Below, piece after piece: positions 14,947-22,934 of a stretch of 64,000 nt of DNA. The stretch's first letter is position 1; each line of letters opens with the position of its first letter. The notes under the pieces are model-generated. The model saw nothing but the letters and a program-made list of their open reading frames with translations, had not been told where the DNA came from and searched no databases. Origin of the DNA: a virus; the IMG/VR virus record IMGVR_UViG_3300037247_001096, positions 1-64,000 of that record, one strand, 5' to 3'. The position numbers and the translations under genes were made by a program.

Positions 14947-16934
14947 TAGACCCCCACCCGCTGACCTGCGGCACCCGCAGCTTCGGCCCCTTCGGGCAAA
15001 TTACGCTCCGTCCCGGTTCTTGCTGTACTCAAGGCTAAGGGGCCGGCCTCAGGCCCGGGAACCTGGAAGCCTTCACGTGAGGGAGTGGAACCTGTAATCT
15101 GGCGAATCTTCGCTTCTTCTATGAACTTCTGGGCGAACTCCTGCTGGCGAATGCGGGCCGCCATCTCCATCTCGCCGTGGCGCTCCAGGGCCATTGCCAT
15201 TTGCTCCAGGATGATAACAGGGTCTTGTGTAGCCAAGTCCTCCCAGATACGGTCGGCCTCGGCCATTGGGTCGTCCACCTGGATGATGTCCTCTAGGACG
15301 GTCATCAACGACAGCATCGGCCGGCGCGGGTCGAGCGCCATACGTGCGGCCGTCATGCGGACGGTCAGGTCGTCCGGCAGGGCCGGCTTCAGCACCGGAA
15401 CCGGCCGATAGTGGCGGCCTGCATCCAGTTCGGTCATCGGGTCAAACTCAATGTTGAACCACGTCTTCTTCGGTGTGGCGGCCTGGAGCTCGAACTTCCC
15501 GATGATGGGCGCCGCTTTCTGAAGCTGTGCCAGGATGCACGTTCCCATTCGCGTCCCGAATTGCTCGGGGCCGCTCTGGTAGGGCGCCAGTGAGCTCAGG
15601 GCCGCATTCGTGATCTGTTGAAGGAGGACGCCACTCGCCAAGTTGGGCGTCACCGCCTGGAGCACGTTGGACAGAATACCCTTCTGCCGCTCCTCCTGAA
15701 GGAGTTGCACCAACCGGTAGGCGTCCTGGGTGATGGGCTGTGGACGGAGCGTATCCACCGATTCTTGTGGCGTCAGCACAACATGCGCCCCAATACCCCG
15801 TTCAAACTCCGGCATCTCGCCAGTGGGGGTCTTGAAGACCAGCGTGTCATAAACATTGAGGGTGAAGTGCTGGAAGATGGTGGCGATAATTTCATTATAC
15901 TGAGGCACCTGATCCTCAACCGAACTCAGGATACCGCGCCCCATTTCCGCCACTCCAGATGCAGCGCCGTGCCAGGCAAGCGAATCCATCGCCAGCAAGT
16001 CGGCCCGTTCCTGGAGGCGCTGCTCCAGCGGCGAGCGCACAGCGGGCTTATGCAGAACGTGCGCCCCATTCACCGGCACGCCTACTACCGGGAGCTCGTC
16101 ATAGGTGTAGCCATGGAAAAACGGCGGGACGAGCCAGCGGGCATCCTTACCCATCGTGTCTCCTATCGCCATGCCCATGAAGCCACCGGTCGCTACAGGG
16201 GCGCCCACCGTACCGAGCACCGCTACGATTCCTTTCCGGTTGCCCCGGTCGTTGCTCCAGTACTCCAGCTTCATGGCGGGCGTATTTGGGTCAAAGTTGG
16301 ACTTGTCCATTAAATCCTGGTAGACCTCGGGGTAACTTGCCACCAGAGCGCCCAGAGTTGTTTCTTTCTCGATGAGTACGTGGTTCAGTCCCCACTCGTC
16401 GACGTGAGGGTAGACATCACGGGCATCATAGATTTCGGCGATGAGCGGCGAGCGCCGGTACTTGAGCGCCTCTGTGGTGACGTGGAACTTACCCCAAATC
16501 ATACCCCGGTGGAGGCCCTGATAGACAACCTGAGTCCAGAGGGGTGCCCGGAGGCGCATCCCGAAGAGCTCGTCCATATCGTAGACCAGACCCTCCAGAG
16601 TGCGCTCGACACGCCCTACCCGGCGCCGCATTTCCTGGTTCTCGTCCTCGGCACCCCTAAGGGGGATGCGCCACATGGTCGGGTTGCGCGTAAGGATGGC
16701 CAGAGCTGCGTCAACTCCAGTACGGGGCTCGTTCGATACGAAGCGCCGGGCCACGCCCAAAGGCTTCGACTGCTGCAAAACATCCAAAAGTAGGTACATC
16801 TGCTCCCAGTAGTCCTGCCTGAGCGAAAGCGGCCGCCAATACTGCTTGAGCTGATGCTGCCTCGTCAAGAGGTCAGTCTTCAACTTCGCCAGCATATCCT
16901 CGCCACGGACTAGGGCTGTTACAGGAAGTGCCAT
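14946..16934 (-). CDS. Portal protein
   Basis: 662 residues from ATG 16934. It follows the terminase and precedes the rest of the virion operon, and has the size and mixed alpha/beta build of large portals: an N-terminal helical region with a W-x-PL-LRQDYWEQM stretch, a central wing with repeated aromatic and Pro-rich turns, a long helix region (about 400-480, QLLQEERQKGILSN), and a disordered Gly/Pro/Ala C-terminus. It should form the dodecameric DNA channel. Assignment rests on context and size more than on a signature motif. Confidence 0.7.
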   Translation of the reverse strand: MALPVTALVRGEDMLAKLKTDLLTRQHQLKQYWRPLSLRQDYWEQMYLLLDVLQQSKPLGVARRFVSNEPRTGVDAALAILTRNPTMWRIPLRGAEDENQEMRRRVGRVERTLEGLVYDMDELFGMRLRAPLWTQVVYQGLHRGMIWGKFHVTTEALKYRRSPLIAEIYDARDVYPHVDEWGLNHVLIEKETTLGALVASYPEVYQDLMDKSNFDPNTPAMKLEYWSNDRGNRKGIVAVLGTVGAPVATGGFMGMAIGDTMGKDARWLVPPFFHGYTYDELPVVGVPVNGAHVLHKPAVRSPLEQRLQERADLLAMDSLAWHGAASGVAEMGRGILSSVEDQVPQYNEIIATIFQHFTLNVYDTLVFKTPTGEMPEFERGIGAHVVLTPQESVDTLRPQPITQDAYRLVQLLQEERQKGILSNVLQAVTPNLASGVLLQQITNAALSSLAPYQSGPEQFGTRMGTCILAQLQKAAPIIGKFELQAATPKKTWFNIEFDPMTELDAGRHYRPVPVLKPALPDDLTVRMTAARMALDPRRPMLSLMTVLEDIIQVDDPMAEADRIWEDLATQDPVIILEQMAMALERHGEMEMAARIRQQEFAQKFIEEAKIRQITGSTPSREGFQVPGPEAGPLALSTARTGTERNLPEGAEAAGAAGQRVGV

Positions 16935-16937
16935 GTG

Positions 16938-17099
16938 TTACTGAATCCCCAACTCCTGCTTGACTTCTTCCCACGGCGTGACCTTAGAACCCCCGGCTCT
17001 CCACTCAGCTAGGGACTTCCGCACCCCCGCCATGAACTCTTCATCCGCAAGTACTCTCTTGCGGAGCTCCTCTTTCTGTTGGTGGGTCAGCTCTTTCAC
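16938..17099 (-). CDS. 53-residue helical protein between terminase and portal
   Basis: GTG 17099 is chosen because AAAGGAGGT precedes it; an upstream ATG lies inside the terminase frame. Sequence KELTHQQKEELRKRVL continues to PWEEVKQELGIQ. The PWEEVK-x-EL ending resembles small antitoxin-like or addiction-module proteins, but without a partner toxin here that is weak. It ends three bases before the portal ATG. Confidence 0.55.
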   Translation of the reverse strand: MKELTHQQKEELRKRVLADEEFMAGVRKSLAEWRAGGSKVTPWEEVKQELGIQ

Positions 17100-17112
17100 C
17101 TTCTTACCTCCT

Positions 17113-18894
17113 TTAACGTAACCACGGACGCGGCCGTGCTCCCGCAAGGCTACGGTCTAGCACCTGGCCAAATCGCCCAACTGTGACCACTTCATTCTCA
17201 CGAATAGGCCCCCCTGTCGAGACCCGCTGCTTTGCAGTATACCGCGCCCGTGCCTGATCCGCAATGTAGCAGAGCCCGGCGTAGCACATCACAATGTCAT
17301 CCTTCTGACCCTTCCCCGCTTCCTTCAGGCCGTGGCGTTTCTGCGCCACTTTTTGCCAGGTGAACGCACCCATCTGCTGTACTCCCCAAGCGTCAGAGGT
17401 GTGGAAGGTGCCGGCGAAGACATGCTCGCGGAGAGCCGTCAGAATGTGCTGGCGAATCTGAGTAGGGTGCCCCCACGGGTCGAGAATGGGTGTCTTGATA
17501 CTCATAGACTTCCCGGGCTCCAAGAAGAACCATAGATTACGGTAGCCAATTTCCTGTACTTTCGCCACACAGACCGAGCCGAAGGCGTCTCGCTCACCAC
17601 CCAGCAGGGCGTTGTTATAGAACTTGGCGATGGCCACCGCCATCGGCGCGAGCTCCTGGGGCGCCACCTTTATCGCCAGCCGCGCGGCGACGAACATCTC
17701 CGCCGCATCCAACACGACGATAGTGGAGTAGTCTGAAGCCTCATCCAGGCCGCCGCCGGCGCAGTCCACCCAGACAGCATACGGCCGGCCCATCTGAGGG
17801 CGCTGCCAGACATGCAGATGGGGCATCGGGAACACCACGGAGGAGCCTGGCAGTTGGGTGACGATTTCTTTAGGCGGGCTCACTGTGTTGCGGAACTTGT
17901 CCAGATGGTTGATGCCGTCCTGAGATGCGAAGTAGTTTCCTCCCGCCATAAGAAAACACCCCTCCAACGTCTCGACATACTCCTGGAGGAAGGGCGCATC
18001 GGTCTTGTCCTGCTCCGCCTTCCTAACCCGGCGCCAGATAATCTTCCCCACGTCTAACTCGTACTCCGCCATGAGGCGCTCTTCTTCATCCGTTGGAGTA
18101 AATGTACGGAGGAGGTGCTCCCACTCGTCCTCCGAGTAAGGAACGTCGCAGCCGGGCGTAGTCCCGGCACGGTAGCGAGGCTCCATCCACCAGGAGTAGA
18201 AGTGAGTAGTCCAGCGAGACATCGGGTCGTATGTCTTCGAGTCCGACACCATCTGATAGAACGTACCCTCTGCCCCATTAGGAGTCGACTCGATGTCGAA
18301 CCAGCCATAAGGCGGGCCGGGCACGGACGGTGTGATACCCCCGATGAGGACATTTGCCCGCTCTAGGGGCCAGTGAGCAAATTCTGACAAATGACACAGG
18401 TGTGCGCTGTAGGCTCTACCAGCAGTCCGCTCCTCACCAGAGCCCCATATCCACCGGCACTCGTTGTCTTCAAGAACCAGCTCGCTGTCGTTATCCAGAC
18501 CAACCTTAAACTCCCAGCCCTGCTGCTTTAGGTCACGGAGGTGGTGCCGCACCCGAGCACGGAACGTGTTGGTCGTCTGGTCGTCCTGGGTCATCGTTAG
18601 GCACTTCAGGCCGGCGCCCGTCACCATCCGCCGCACGTTCTTAGCCAGGATAAACGAAGAGGCCCGTGTCTGGCGGCCCTTGACCGTTAAGTCGCGGCCC
18701 GTCTTGTTGTGGGCCATCGCCCGTTGCTGGGGGAAGAGTTTGAAGGGGACGACCTGTCCCTGCTCATTGTCGATTGTGAGCAGCGACTCTATCCAATCGA
18801 TCTCGTCTTGGGGGTCTGTACCAAAGAAGAGACGAGCCGTCTCCGAGTCAAATTCACCATAGTCGATACGCTCACGCGCTGTGGGAGTGGCCAT
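17113..18894 (-). CDS. terL: Large terminase subunit
   Basis: 593 residues, ATG 18894 after AGGAG. The ATPase part has a variant P-loop KGRQTRASS (about 72-80) without the usual GKS/T, a Walker B-like CHLSEFAHW (about 167-175), and WDxxxPNG-type coupling DIESTPNGAEG. The nuclease part has an Asp near 375 (YAVWVDCAGG, then SDYSTIVVLD) and the final acidic pair GQKDDIVMCY (about 535). It should cut concatemers and drive DNA into procapsids through the portal encoded next door. Confidence 0.88.
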   Translation of the reverse strand: MATPTARERIDYGEFDSETARLFFGTDPQDEIDWIESLLTIDNEQGQVVPFKLFPQQRAMAHNKTGRDLTVKGRQTRASSFILAKNVRRMVTGAGLKCLTMTQDDQTTNTFRARVRHHLRDLKQQGWEFKVGLDNDSELVLEDNECRWIWGSGEERTAGRAYSAHLCHLSEFAHWPLERANVLIGGITPSVPGPPYGWFDIESTPNGAEGTFYQMVSDSKTYDPMSRWTTHFYSWWMEPRYRAGTTPGCDVPYSEDEWEHLLRTFTPTDEEERLMAEYELDVGKIIWRRVRKAEQDKTDAPFLQEYVETLEGCFLMAGGNYFASQDGINHLDKFRNTVSPPKEIVTQLPGSSVVFPMPHLHVWQRPQMGRPYAVWVDCAGGGLDEASDYSTIVVLDAAEMFVAARLAIKVAPQELAPMAVAIAKFYNNALLGGERDAFGSVCVAKVQEIGYRNLWFFLEPGKSMSIKTPILDPWGHPTQIRQHILTALREHVFAGTFHTSDAWGVQQMGAFTWQKVAQKRHGLKEAGKGQKDDIVMCYAGLCYIADQARARYTAKQRVSTGGPIRENEVVTVGRFGQVLDRSLAGARPRPWLR

Positions 18895-18902
18895 TCCGTC
18901 TC

Positions 18903-19028
18903 CTAATGGAGTAGGGCGATCAAGGCAATTACCAAGGCCGCAAGCCCGGATACGCTAGCCAATATCGTGGCCCAGGTGTTAAGCATGACCCACCGGGGAC
19001 TCCAGCCATTATCATGGTCGCTAGGCAT
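18903..19028 (-). CDS. 41-residue single-span membrane protein
   Basis: ATG 19028 lies inside the last codons of the Cys-rich gene, and the stop TAG merges with the terminase ribosome site (TAGGAG). After a polar N-terminus (MPSDHDNGWSPRW) there is one hydrophobic span, about residues 19-40, ending in IALLH. The function is unknown; small membrane proteins in late operons can be lysis-related, but this is speculation. Confidence 0.55.
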   Translation of the reverse strand: MPSDHDNGWSPRWVMLNTWATILASVSGLAALVIALIALLH

Positions 19029-19380
19029 CGGCCTCCACCTCATTCGGGTTCTTGAAAGTAAGGAGCACCGTCTCCTCCACTAAGTCAAAGATGGGCCACA
19101 CACCCGCCACCTTTATATCCAACCCGGCCGCAATCAACTGGGCGAACCGTTCGCTCTGTGAAGTGTGGGGGCACTCGGAGCATTTCTCTTCCTTCACCAC
19201 GTGCTCATCGCAGAGAAAAAAGAAATTCACGTCCGTAGTAGGTTTGCCCGCCACCTGTTTCACTCCGAAACCAACCCACGTAGCTGGCTCGCGGCAAGGC
19301 TGACTTGAATTTGAGGGCCTAGAATGACAGATTTGTCCCTCCAACTGGTGTGCTTTAATCCAAACGCTAGATGGTTCCAT
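19021..19380 (-). CDS. Cys-rich (zinc-binding-like) protein, copy 2
   Basis: 119 residues; ATG 19380 carries the stereotyped cassette AGGAGGTGCATCATG. Residues 15-75 hold Cys/His pairs (CHSRPSN, C-REPATWVGFG, F-LCDEH, C-SECPH) related to the 65-residue product at 13222-13419. The last 45 residues lack Cys and are alpha/beta. Likely structural metal binding; role unknown. Confidence 0.6.
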   Translation of the reverse strand: MEPSSVWIKAHQLEGQICHSRPSNSSQPCREPATWVGFGVKQVAGKPTTDVNFFFLCDEHVVKEEKCSECPHTSQSERFAQLIAAGLDIKVAGVWPIFDLVEETVLLTFKNPNEVEADA

Positions 19381-19393
19381 GATGCACCTCCTC

Positions 19394-19882
19394 TTAGAAT
19401 AGTCCCATACGTTCTTGTGCTTGTGCCTGAGCGCGAGTCATTCCAGGAGCCACGGTCTTCGCCCCTACCCTGCGCTGAGCCTCCGCTGCGGCCCTACTCA
19501 CACCAGGCTGCCCCCGTAGTTCCTGCTGCTGCTGTATCCTACTCTGGGCCTCAAACTGCGACCGGGACGTGCCTCGCGGAAGGAACTGTTCGCGGAACGC
19601 TGCCTGTTGCTTCCTAATCCGCTGCCGCCCAGTTAAGGCCGCCTCACGGAACTGCGCCGGGCGCTGCTGCAAAGCCGCTGCGAAAGGATCAGGGAGACCT
19701 AAAGCCCCGGCCGTCACAGTTGTTTGGCCCGCCCCCACAGTAGCCTTCGAGAGGGCGCCAACACCACCCAAGAACTGCTGCCGGGTAATACGCCCAGCCG
19801 CCATCTCCTGAGCTAGTCTACGCTCGGCTCCACGCTGAGTCAACGAAACTGGAGGTCTTGGCCGACGTGTCCCATGTGGCAT
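19394..19882 (-). CDS. Basic Gln/Arg-rich virion protein, duplicated N-terminus A
   Basis: 162 residues, ATG 19882 after AGGAGGAGGC. Residues 1-65 match the next gene's product nearly residue for residue (LTQRGAERRLAQEMAAGRIT, then GALSKATxGAGxTTV). The remainder is a low-complexity Gln/Arg/Ala helix-forming tail. Tandem duplication of one gene with divergent C-termini is the simplest history. A structural or DNA-associated role is inferred from charge and position. Confidence 0.6.
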   Translation of the reverse strand: MPHGTRRPRPPVSLTQRGAERRLAQEMAAGRITRQQFLGGVGALSKATVGAGQTTVTAGALGLPDPFAAALQQRPAQFREAALTGRQRIRKQQAAFREQFLPRGTSRSQFEAQSRIQQQQELRGQPGVSRAAAEAQRRVGAKTVAPGMTRAQAQAQERMGLF

Positions 19883-19896
19883 ATCTACGCCTCCTC

Positions 19897-20292
19897 CTAG
19901 AACCCCAGCGTCAACCGTCGGCGCAGCTCAGCCAGCCGTCGGCGCCTATCGCCCATCGGCGTTCCTCGTGGTCGACCGGGGGTAGGCGGTGGCGGTTGCT
20001 GAGGGCGTTGCCCAGGCGTACGCCGCCTAGCCCCACGGAGGGGCTGCATCCGGCGCTGAAGGACGCCGCTCAGATGAGCGGCCTGCCGCGCGGTGGGAGT
20101 GCCCCCAAGGCCCAGCTCAGAGGCCATCACCGTTGTTCGGCCCGCCCCTATAGTGGCTTTTGAAAGAGCGCCAGCACCTGCTTTGAACTGCTGAGCAGTA
20201 ATGCGTCCCGCTGCCATCTCCTGAGCCAGCCTCCGCTCGGCTCCACGCTGAGTCAGAGTCGGGGCTCGTGAGCGTCGTGTCTCATTAGGCAT
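19897..20292 (-). CDS. Basic virion protein, duplicated N-terminus B
   Basis: 131 residues, ATG 20292 after GAGGGAAG. The N-terminal 65 residues are the duplicate described for 19394-19882; the C-terminal part is Arg/Pro-rich and different. Likely a minor virion component. Confidence 0.6.
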   Translation of the reverse strand: MPNETRRSRAPTLTQRGAERRLAQEMAAGRITAQQFKAGAGALSKATIGAGRTTVMASELGLGGTPTARQAAHLSGVLQRRMQPLRGARRRTPGQRPQQPPPPTPGRPRGTPMGDRRRRLAELRRRLTLGF

Positions 20293-20297
20293 GGTTA

Positions 20298-20513
20298 CTA
20301 CTTCCCTCGCTTCCCACAGAGAGCGCCAAACGCGCCCTTCTGCTTCGGTGTCATGGGCTCGCCCCCAATTTCCCCATGGCGCATGATCTCACATGCCTTA
20401 TGGGGCGACATGCCTTTGATGACGTGTCGGCGCTTACGGTTCAATACCTGCCGCTTCTTACTTGATTCGGGCACAGAGGTCGAACTCCTTAGTGTGTCGG
20501 TCGTCCCTGCCAA
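20298..20513 (-). CDS. Small basic conserved phage protein
   Basis: 71 residues, apparently from TTG 20513, directly after the stop of the preceding gene with GAGGCGG upstream. It has a basic middle (KKRQVLNRKRRHVIKG) and then SPHKACEIMRHGEIGG with TPKQKGAFGALCG, a pattern I have seen in small phage proteins next to structural genes. Function unknown. Confidence 0.6.
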   Translation of the reverse strand: MAGTTDTLRSSTSVPESSKKRQVLNRKRRHVIKGMSPHKACEIMRHGEIGGEPMTPKQKGAFGALCGKRGK

Positions 20514-20966
20514 CTATCCGCCTCTCGCGGCCTCTGCCGGCTCAGGGGTCGGAGGAGCGGTCGGGCCAGGCACCTTCCCGATTTCCGGCTCTGGCATCGC
20601 CTTTCGAGCCAGCAGTACCCGCAGGTCACCAATCTGCCCCTTGAGGGCACCTATCTTCCGATCAAACTCCTCGTCCTGGCGCCGGTTCTCCATCTGCTCT
20701 TCATAAGGCGGCGTGTAGGACTTCTTCGGCCGGCCCCCCAGTGGAGAGGGTGACCGGTACATCTTGGCGTACAACTCACTCTGCTGGTTCCGCAGGTCGT
20801 TCAGCTCCCGGATGAGCTTCTGGAGGAACTCCGGCGTCTGCTGCGCGTGGTCGGCTGGAACGGGCGGGTTCGCCGTCCCCGTCGCTTGCGCGGCGGGAGT
20901 CTGCACGTTTAGGTCTTGGGCGGGCGTGGAAATCTGGGCACCCTGGTGGTCGTAGGAACATGGCAT
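20514..20966 (-). CDS. Virion-operon coiled-coil protein
   Basis: 150 residues from ATG 20966 (MPCSYDHQG) with AAGGAG eight bases upstream; longer in-frame extension would overlap the upstream gene. A Gln/Ala/Pro-rich start is followed by two helical stretches (QKLIRELNDLRNQQSELYAKM and the MENRRQDEEFDRKIGAL region) and a Pro-rich end. Possibly an assembly or scaffold-like accessory protein. Confidence 0.6.
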   Translation of the reverse strand: MPCSYDHQGAQISTPAQDLNVQTPAAQATGTANPPVPADHAQQTPEFLQKLIRELNDLRNQQSELYAKMYRSPSPLGGRPKKSYTPPYEEQMENRRQDEEFDRKIGALKGQIGDLRVLLARKAMPEPEIGKVPGPTAPPTPEPAEAARGG

Positions 20967-20970
20967 GAGG

Positions 20971-21336
20971 CTACTCCTTATCTGACAGCGCCCTAAGCAC
21001 CACCAAGAATACCCGGTCGGCAGCCTCACCAGCGGAGAGCGACAGTCGAAGCTGGGCACCAACAAGTGGTGAGATACTCTGAGGTACTTGAAGCCACTCG
21101 TCCACAGCGACATTCTCCCACCACGTAATCGCGGCACCGGCATTCGTCAGTGGTGTATAAAATGTACCCATCCCCGGGTCGATCTGGGGAGTGATGTCAT
21201 TCGCTGAATCGTCGAGCGCCGCCGGGGTGATGATCCCCAACACCTCATAGCCGGCAATGCTAATCACGTCAGTGAGGTCATCATCCTGCAAAACGGTCAC
21301 TGTGACGCGTTTGAAAGTGTAACTCGCAAGAGACAT
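20971..21336 (-). CDS. First gene of a virion transcription unit, beta-rich protein
   Basis: 121 residues from ATG 21336 (MSLASYTF); GGAGG is nine bases upstream, and a GTG at 21342 would be too close to it. Beta-type sequence with TWWENVAVDEW and a QLRLSLSAG end, similar in character to the 128-residue product at 1611-1997. Promoter 21357-21386 lies directly upstream. Probably a small virion protein. Confidence 0.65.
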   Translation of the reverse strand: MSLASYTFKRVTVTVLQDDDLTDVISIAGYEVLGIITPAALDDSANDITPQIDPGMGTFYTPLTNAGAAITWWENVAVDEWLQVPQSISPLVGAQLRLSLSAGEAADRVFLVVLRALSDKE

Positions 21337-21356
21337 AGGCACTATCCTCCATCTGT

Positions 21357-21386
21357 ATTATAGATGGTTGGGAAATGGCGTGTCAA
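21357..21386 (-). promoter_or_regulatory. Perfect sigma70-type promoter for the virion unit
   Basis: TTGACA (21381-21386), an 18-bp spacer and TATAAT (21357-21362) on the minus strand, with the 20971-21336 gene about 20 bases downstream. Identical in hexamers and spacing to the promoter at 8311-8340. Confidence 0.85.
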
Positions 21387-21395
21387 GCACCCAAC

Positions 21396-21737
21396 CTACC
21401 GACTGGTTTGTTGCGCTTGCTTCTTACCCGGCGCCCCCACATCTAATACCCGGCTGATGCGGTCAGTGAGGGTGACGATCATATTAGCCACCTGCTGCTC
21501 GGAGATGCCCAGGAACTTCGCAGTGCGGCGAATACCGGTCTCAGTCGCTTTATAGGCCCGCTCAGCCAGGGCCTGACGGAGTTGCGCCCTCTCTTGGGCT
21601 TCCGGCCGGGCGTGCACTGGTACCTTCTCCTTCTCGGGCACTTCTTGTGGTACCGGTTCCGGCATGGGTAGTGTCTTCGGCATGATGCGAGGCTTCCCCA
21701 CCTCTTCTACAAGCGGGCGGCCTATTTTATGACCCAC
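21396..21737 (-). CDS. Helical protein with Pro-rich N-terminus
   Basis: 113 residues from GTG 21737, which overlaps the end of the preceding gene; AAGGAGG lies eight bases upstream. Residues 10-45 are Pro/Glu/Val-rich; 50-105 form two helices (QLRQALAERAYKATETGI and FLGISEQQVANMIVTLTDRIS), the second resembling a helix-turn-helix. It might be a DNA-binding regulator of late genes or a structural protein. It ends just before the promoter for the next unit. Confidence 0.5.
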   Translation of the reverse strand: MGHKIGRPLVEEVGKPRIMPKTLPMPEPVPQEVPEKEKVPVHARPEAQERAQLRQALAERAYKATETGIRRTAKFLGISEQQVANMIVTLTDRISRVLDVGAPGKKQAQQTSR

Positions 21738-22467
21738 CTAGAGCCTCCTTCCAATCCCGGTCGCGCTCCTGCTGACGGTACCCGGCACCAAACCAATTCC
21801 TTTTCATCTCGTCAGTAATCTCCTGGGGTTCCCTCCAGCCATTGATTTCCAGACACACGGGGCACCCTCTAAGGTCTTCTTTGTCCAGGACGGGGACACC
21901 CAGACTCAGGGCAATCTCCTCCAAGACCTCCTTCTGGTCGCGTACCACCGCCATCTGCGCAGGAATGCCGTAGTACCCCGCATACCCCCCCAGGTAAGGG
22001 ATGGCAGCGACCTGCCGGCCCTGCGCCTGGTCGTGACGCTCAATCGGGAGGTACACCTTCTGGTCGGCTACAGCAGGCGCCAGGAAGTAATCAACAGAAT
22101 ACTGCGTCGTGCGCCCTCCATTCTTATGGAGCATAGTACGCTCCAGGCAGGTGACATGCGCATAAGCATTGTTTACGCTCACCCAAGCATCCTCAAAGGT
22201 TCGGTAAAAGTAACTTCCGCACGTACAATCCCAGTCCGGCGCCGGGCTTTCATGAGGGACGGCCGGCCCCTCCTTTTTATCCCGAGCCTTCAACCGCTCC
22301 CGCGCCGTCTCCGTCATCCACAGGGCGCCAGAAATACCCCTGCACTCTGCTGCCTTCTGCACCCGGGTGTGTAAGCGCATCCCCGCCTGACCGACAAGGA
22401 CAGGGTAGCCTGTCTTAGAGCAGCTAGAGAAGCTAAAGACTCTTATCCCATGAATCCAGGCGGACAT
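21727..22467 (-). CDS. Unknown protein with CTCGxY motif
   Basis: 246 residues from ATG 22467 (GAGGGTGTA upstream). It begins with a WIHGIRVF-x(4)-SCSKTGYPVL strand pair; then AECRG, then PAPDWDCTCGSYFY near residue 80, a pattern known to me from uncharacterised phage proteins. C-x2-C pairs at about 81-83 and near 205 (GCPVCLEI) may bind metal. Function unknown. Confidence 0.6.
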   Translation of the reverse strand: MSAWIHGIRVFSFSSCSKTGYPVLVGQAGMRLHTRVQKAAECRGISGALWMTETARERLKARDKKEGPAVPHESPAPDWDCTCGSYFYRTFEDAWVSVNNAYAHVTCLERTMLHKNGGRTTQYSVDYFLAPAVADQKVYLPIERHDQAQGRQVAAIPYLGGYAGYYGIPAQMAVVRDQKEVLEEIALSLGVPVLDKEDLRGCPVCLEINGWREPQEITDEMKRNWFGAGYRQQERDRDWKEALGGS

Positions 22468-22476
22468 TACACCCTC

Positions 22477-22505
22477 AGTATACTACAAATCCCACGCTTT
22501 GTCTC
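22477..22505 (-). promoter_or_regulatory. Possible promoter upstream of the 246-residue gene
   Basis: Minus strand GAGACA (22500-22505), 17-bp spacer, TATACT (22477-22482), overlapping the end of the metallopeptidase-like gene. The transcript would start nearly at the 22467 start codon, so this is a tentative call. Confidence 0.3.
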
Positions 22506-22923
22506 CGGCGTCCATACGCATTCGCCATATCCACATCGCGGGGAGCTCCACCAAGGACTCTTCAAGGTCAGCGAACGCTTGGTCGCGGCTGACACCTCGT
22601 GCTTTCAAGTACCGTGCAACTGGGCTGAAAAGGAGGACGTGGAGAATCTCGTGTACCGCTATCTCACCGATGCCTTCCGAGTCGGCCTGGTCGACCCACG
22701 ACCGCTTGAACATGATGTCGATATTACGGTAGGGATAGTCCTCATCAATACTCGCCACACCTCCCGGGCGGTGAATAGCTCTCTTATCCTCAGAGAGGTC
22801 GTCGACAAAGGCGATGGTGACACGGTATTGCTGGAGGAGGCCAAACCACATGAGGATTGGCTTGATTACCTCCTGCACCTTCTTATGCCGGTCATCGTCC
22901 GTCGGGGGCTTCGCTTTGCCCAC
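22483..22923 (-). CDS. HExxH protein, metallopeptidase-like
   Basis: 146 residues. GTG 22923 is chosen for the cassette AGGAGGTGCATCC in front of it; longer frames overlap the upstream gene. A helix near residue 88-100 reads AVHEILHVLLF, an HExxH zinc motif, followed by helical sequence with Glu-rich ADLEESLVELP that could supply a third ligand. The DIMFKRSWV strand precedes it, as in small gluzincin-type domains. It could be a virion maturation peptidase. It sits beside a second HExxH protein. Confidence 0.6.
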   Translation of the reverse strand: MGKAKPPTDDDRHKKVQEVIKPILMWFGLLQQYRVTIAFVDDLSEDKRAIHRPGGVASIDEDYPYRNIDIMFKRSWVDQADSEGIGEIAVHEILHVLLFSPVARYLKARGVSRDQAFADLEESLVELPAMWIWRMRMDAGDKAWDL

Positions 22924-22934
22924 GGATGCACCTC

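Noticed and set aside
16938-17147. Antitoxin of a toxin-antitoxin pair
   Set aside because: Only a short PWEEVK ending resembles such proteins and no toxin gene is adjacent.
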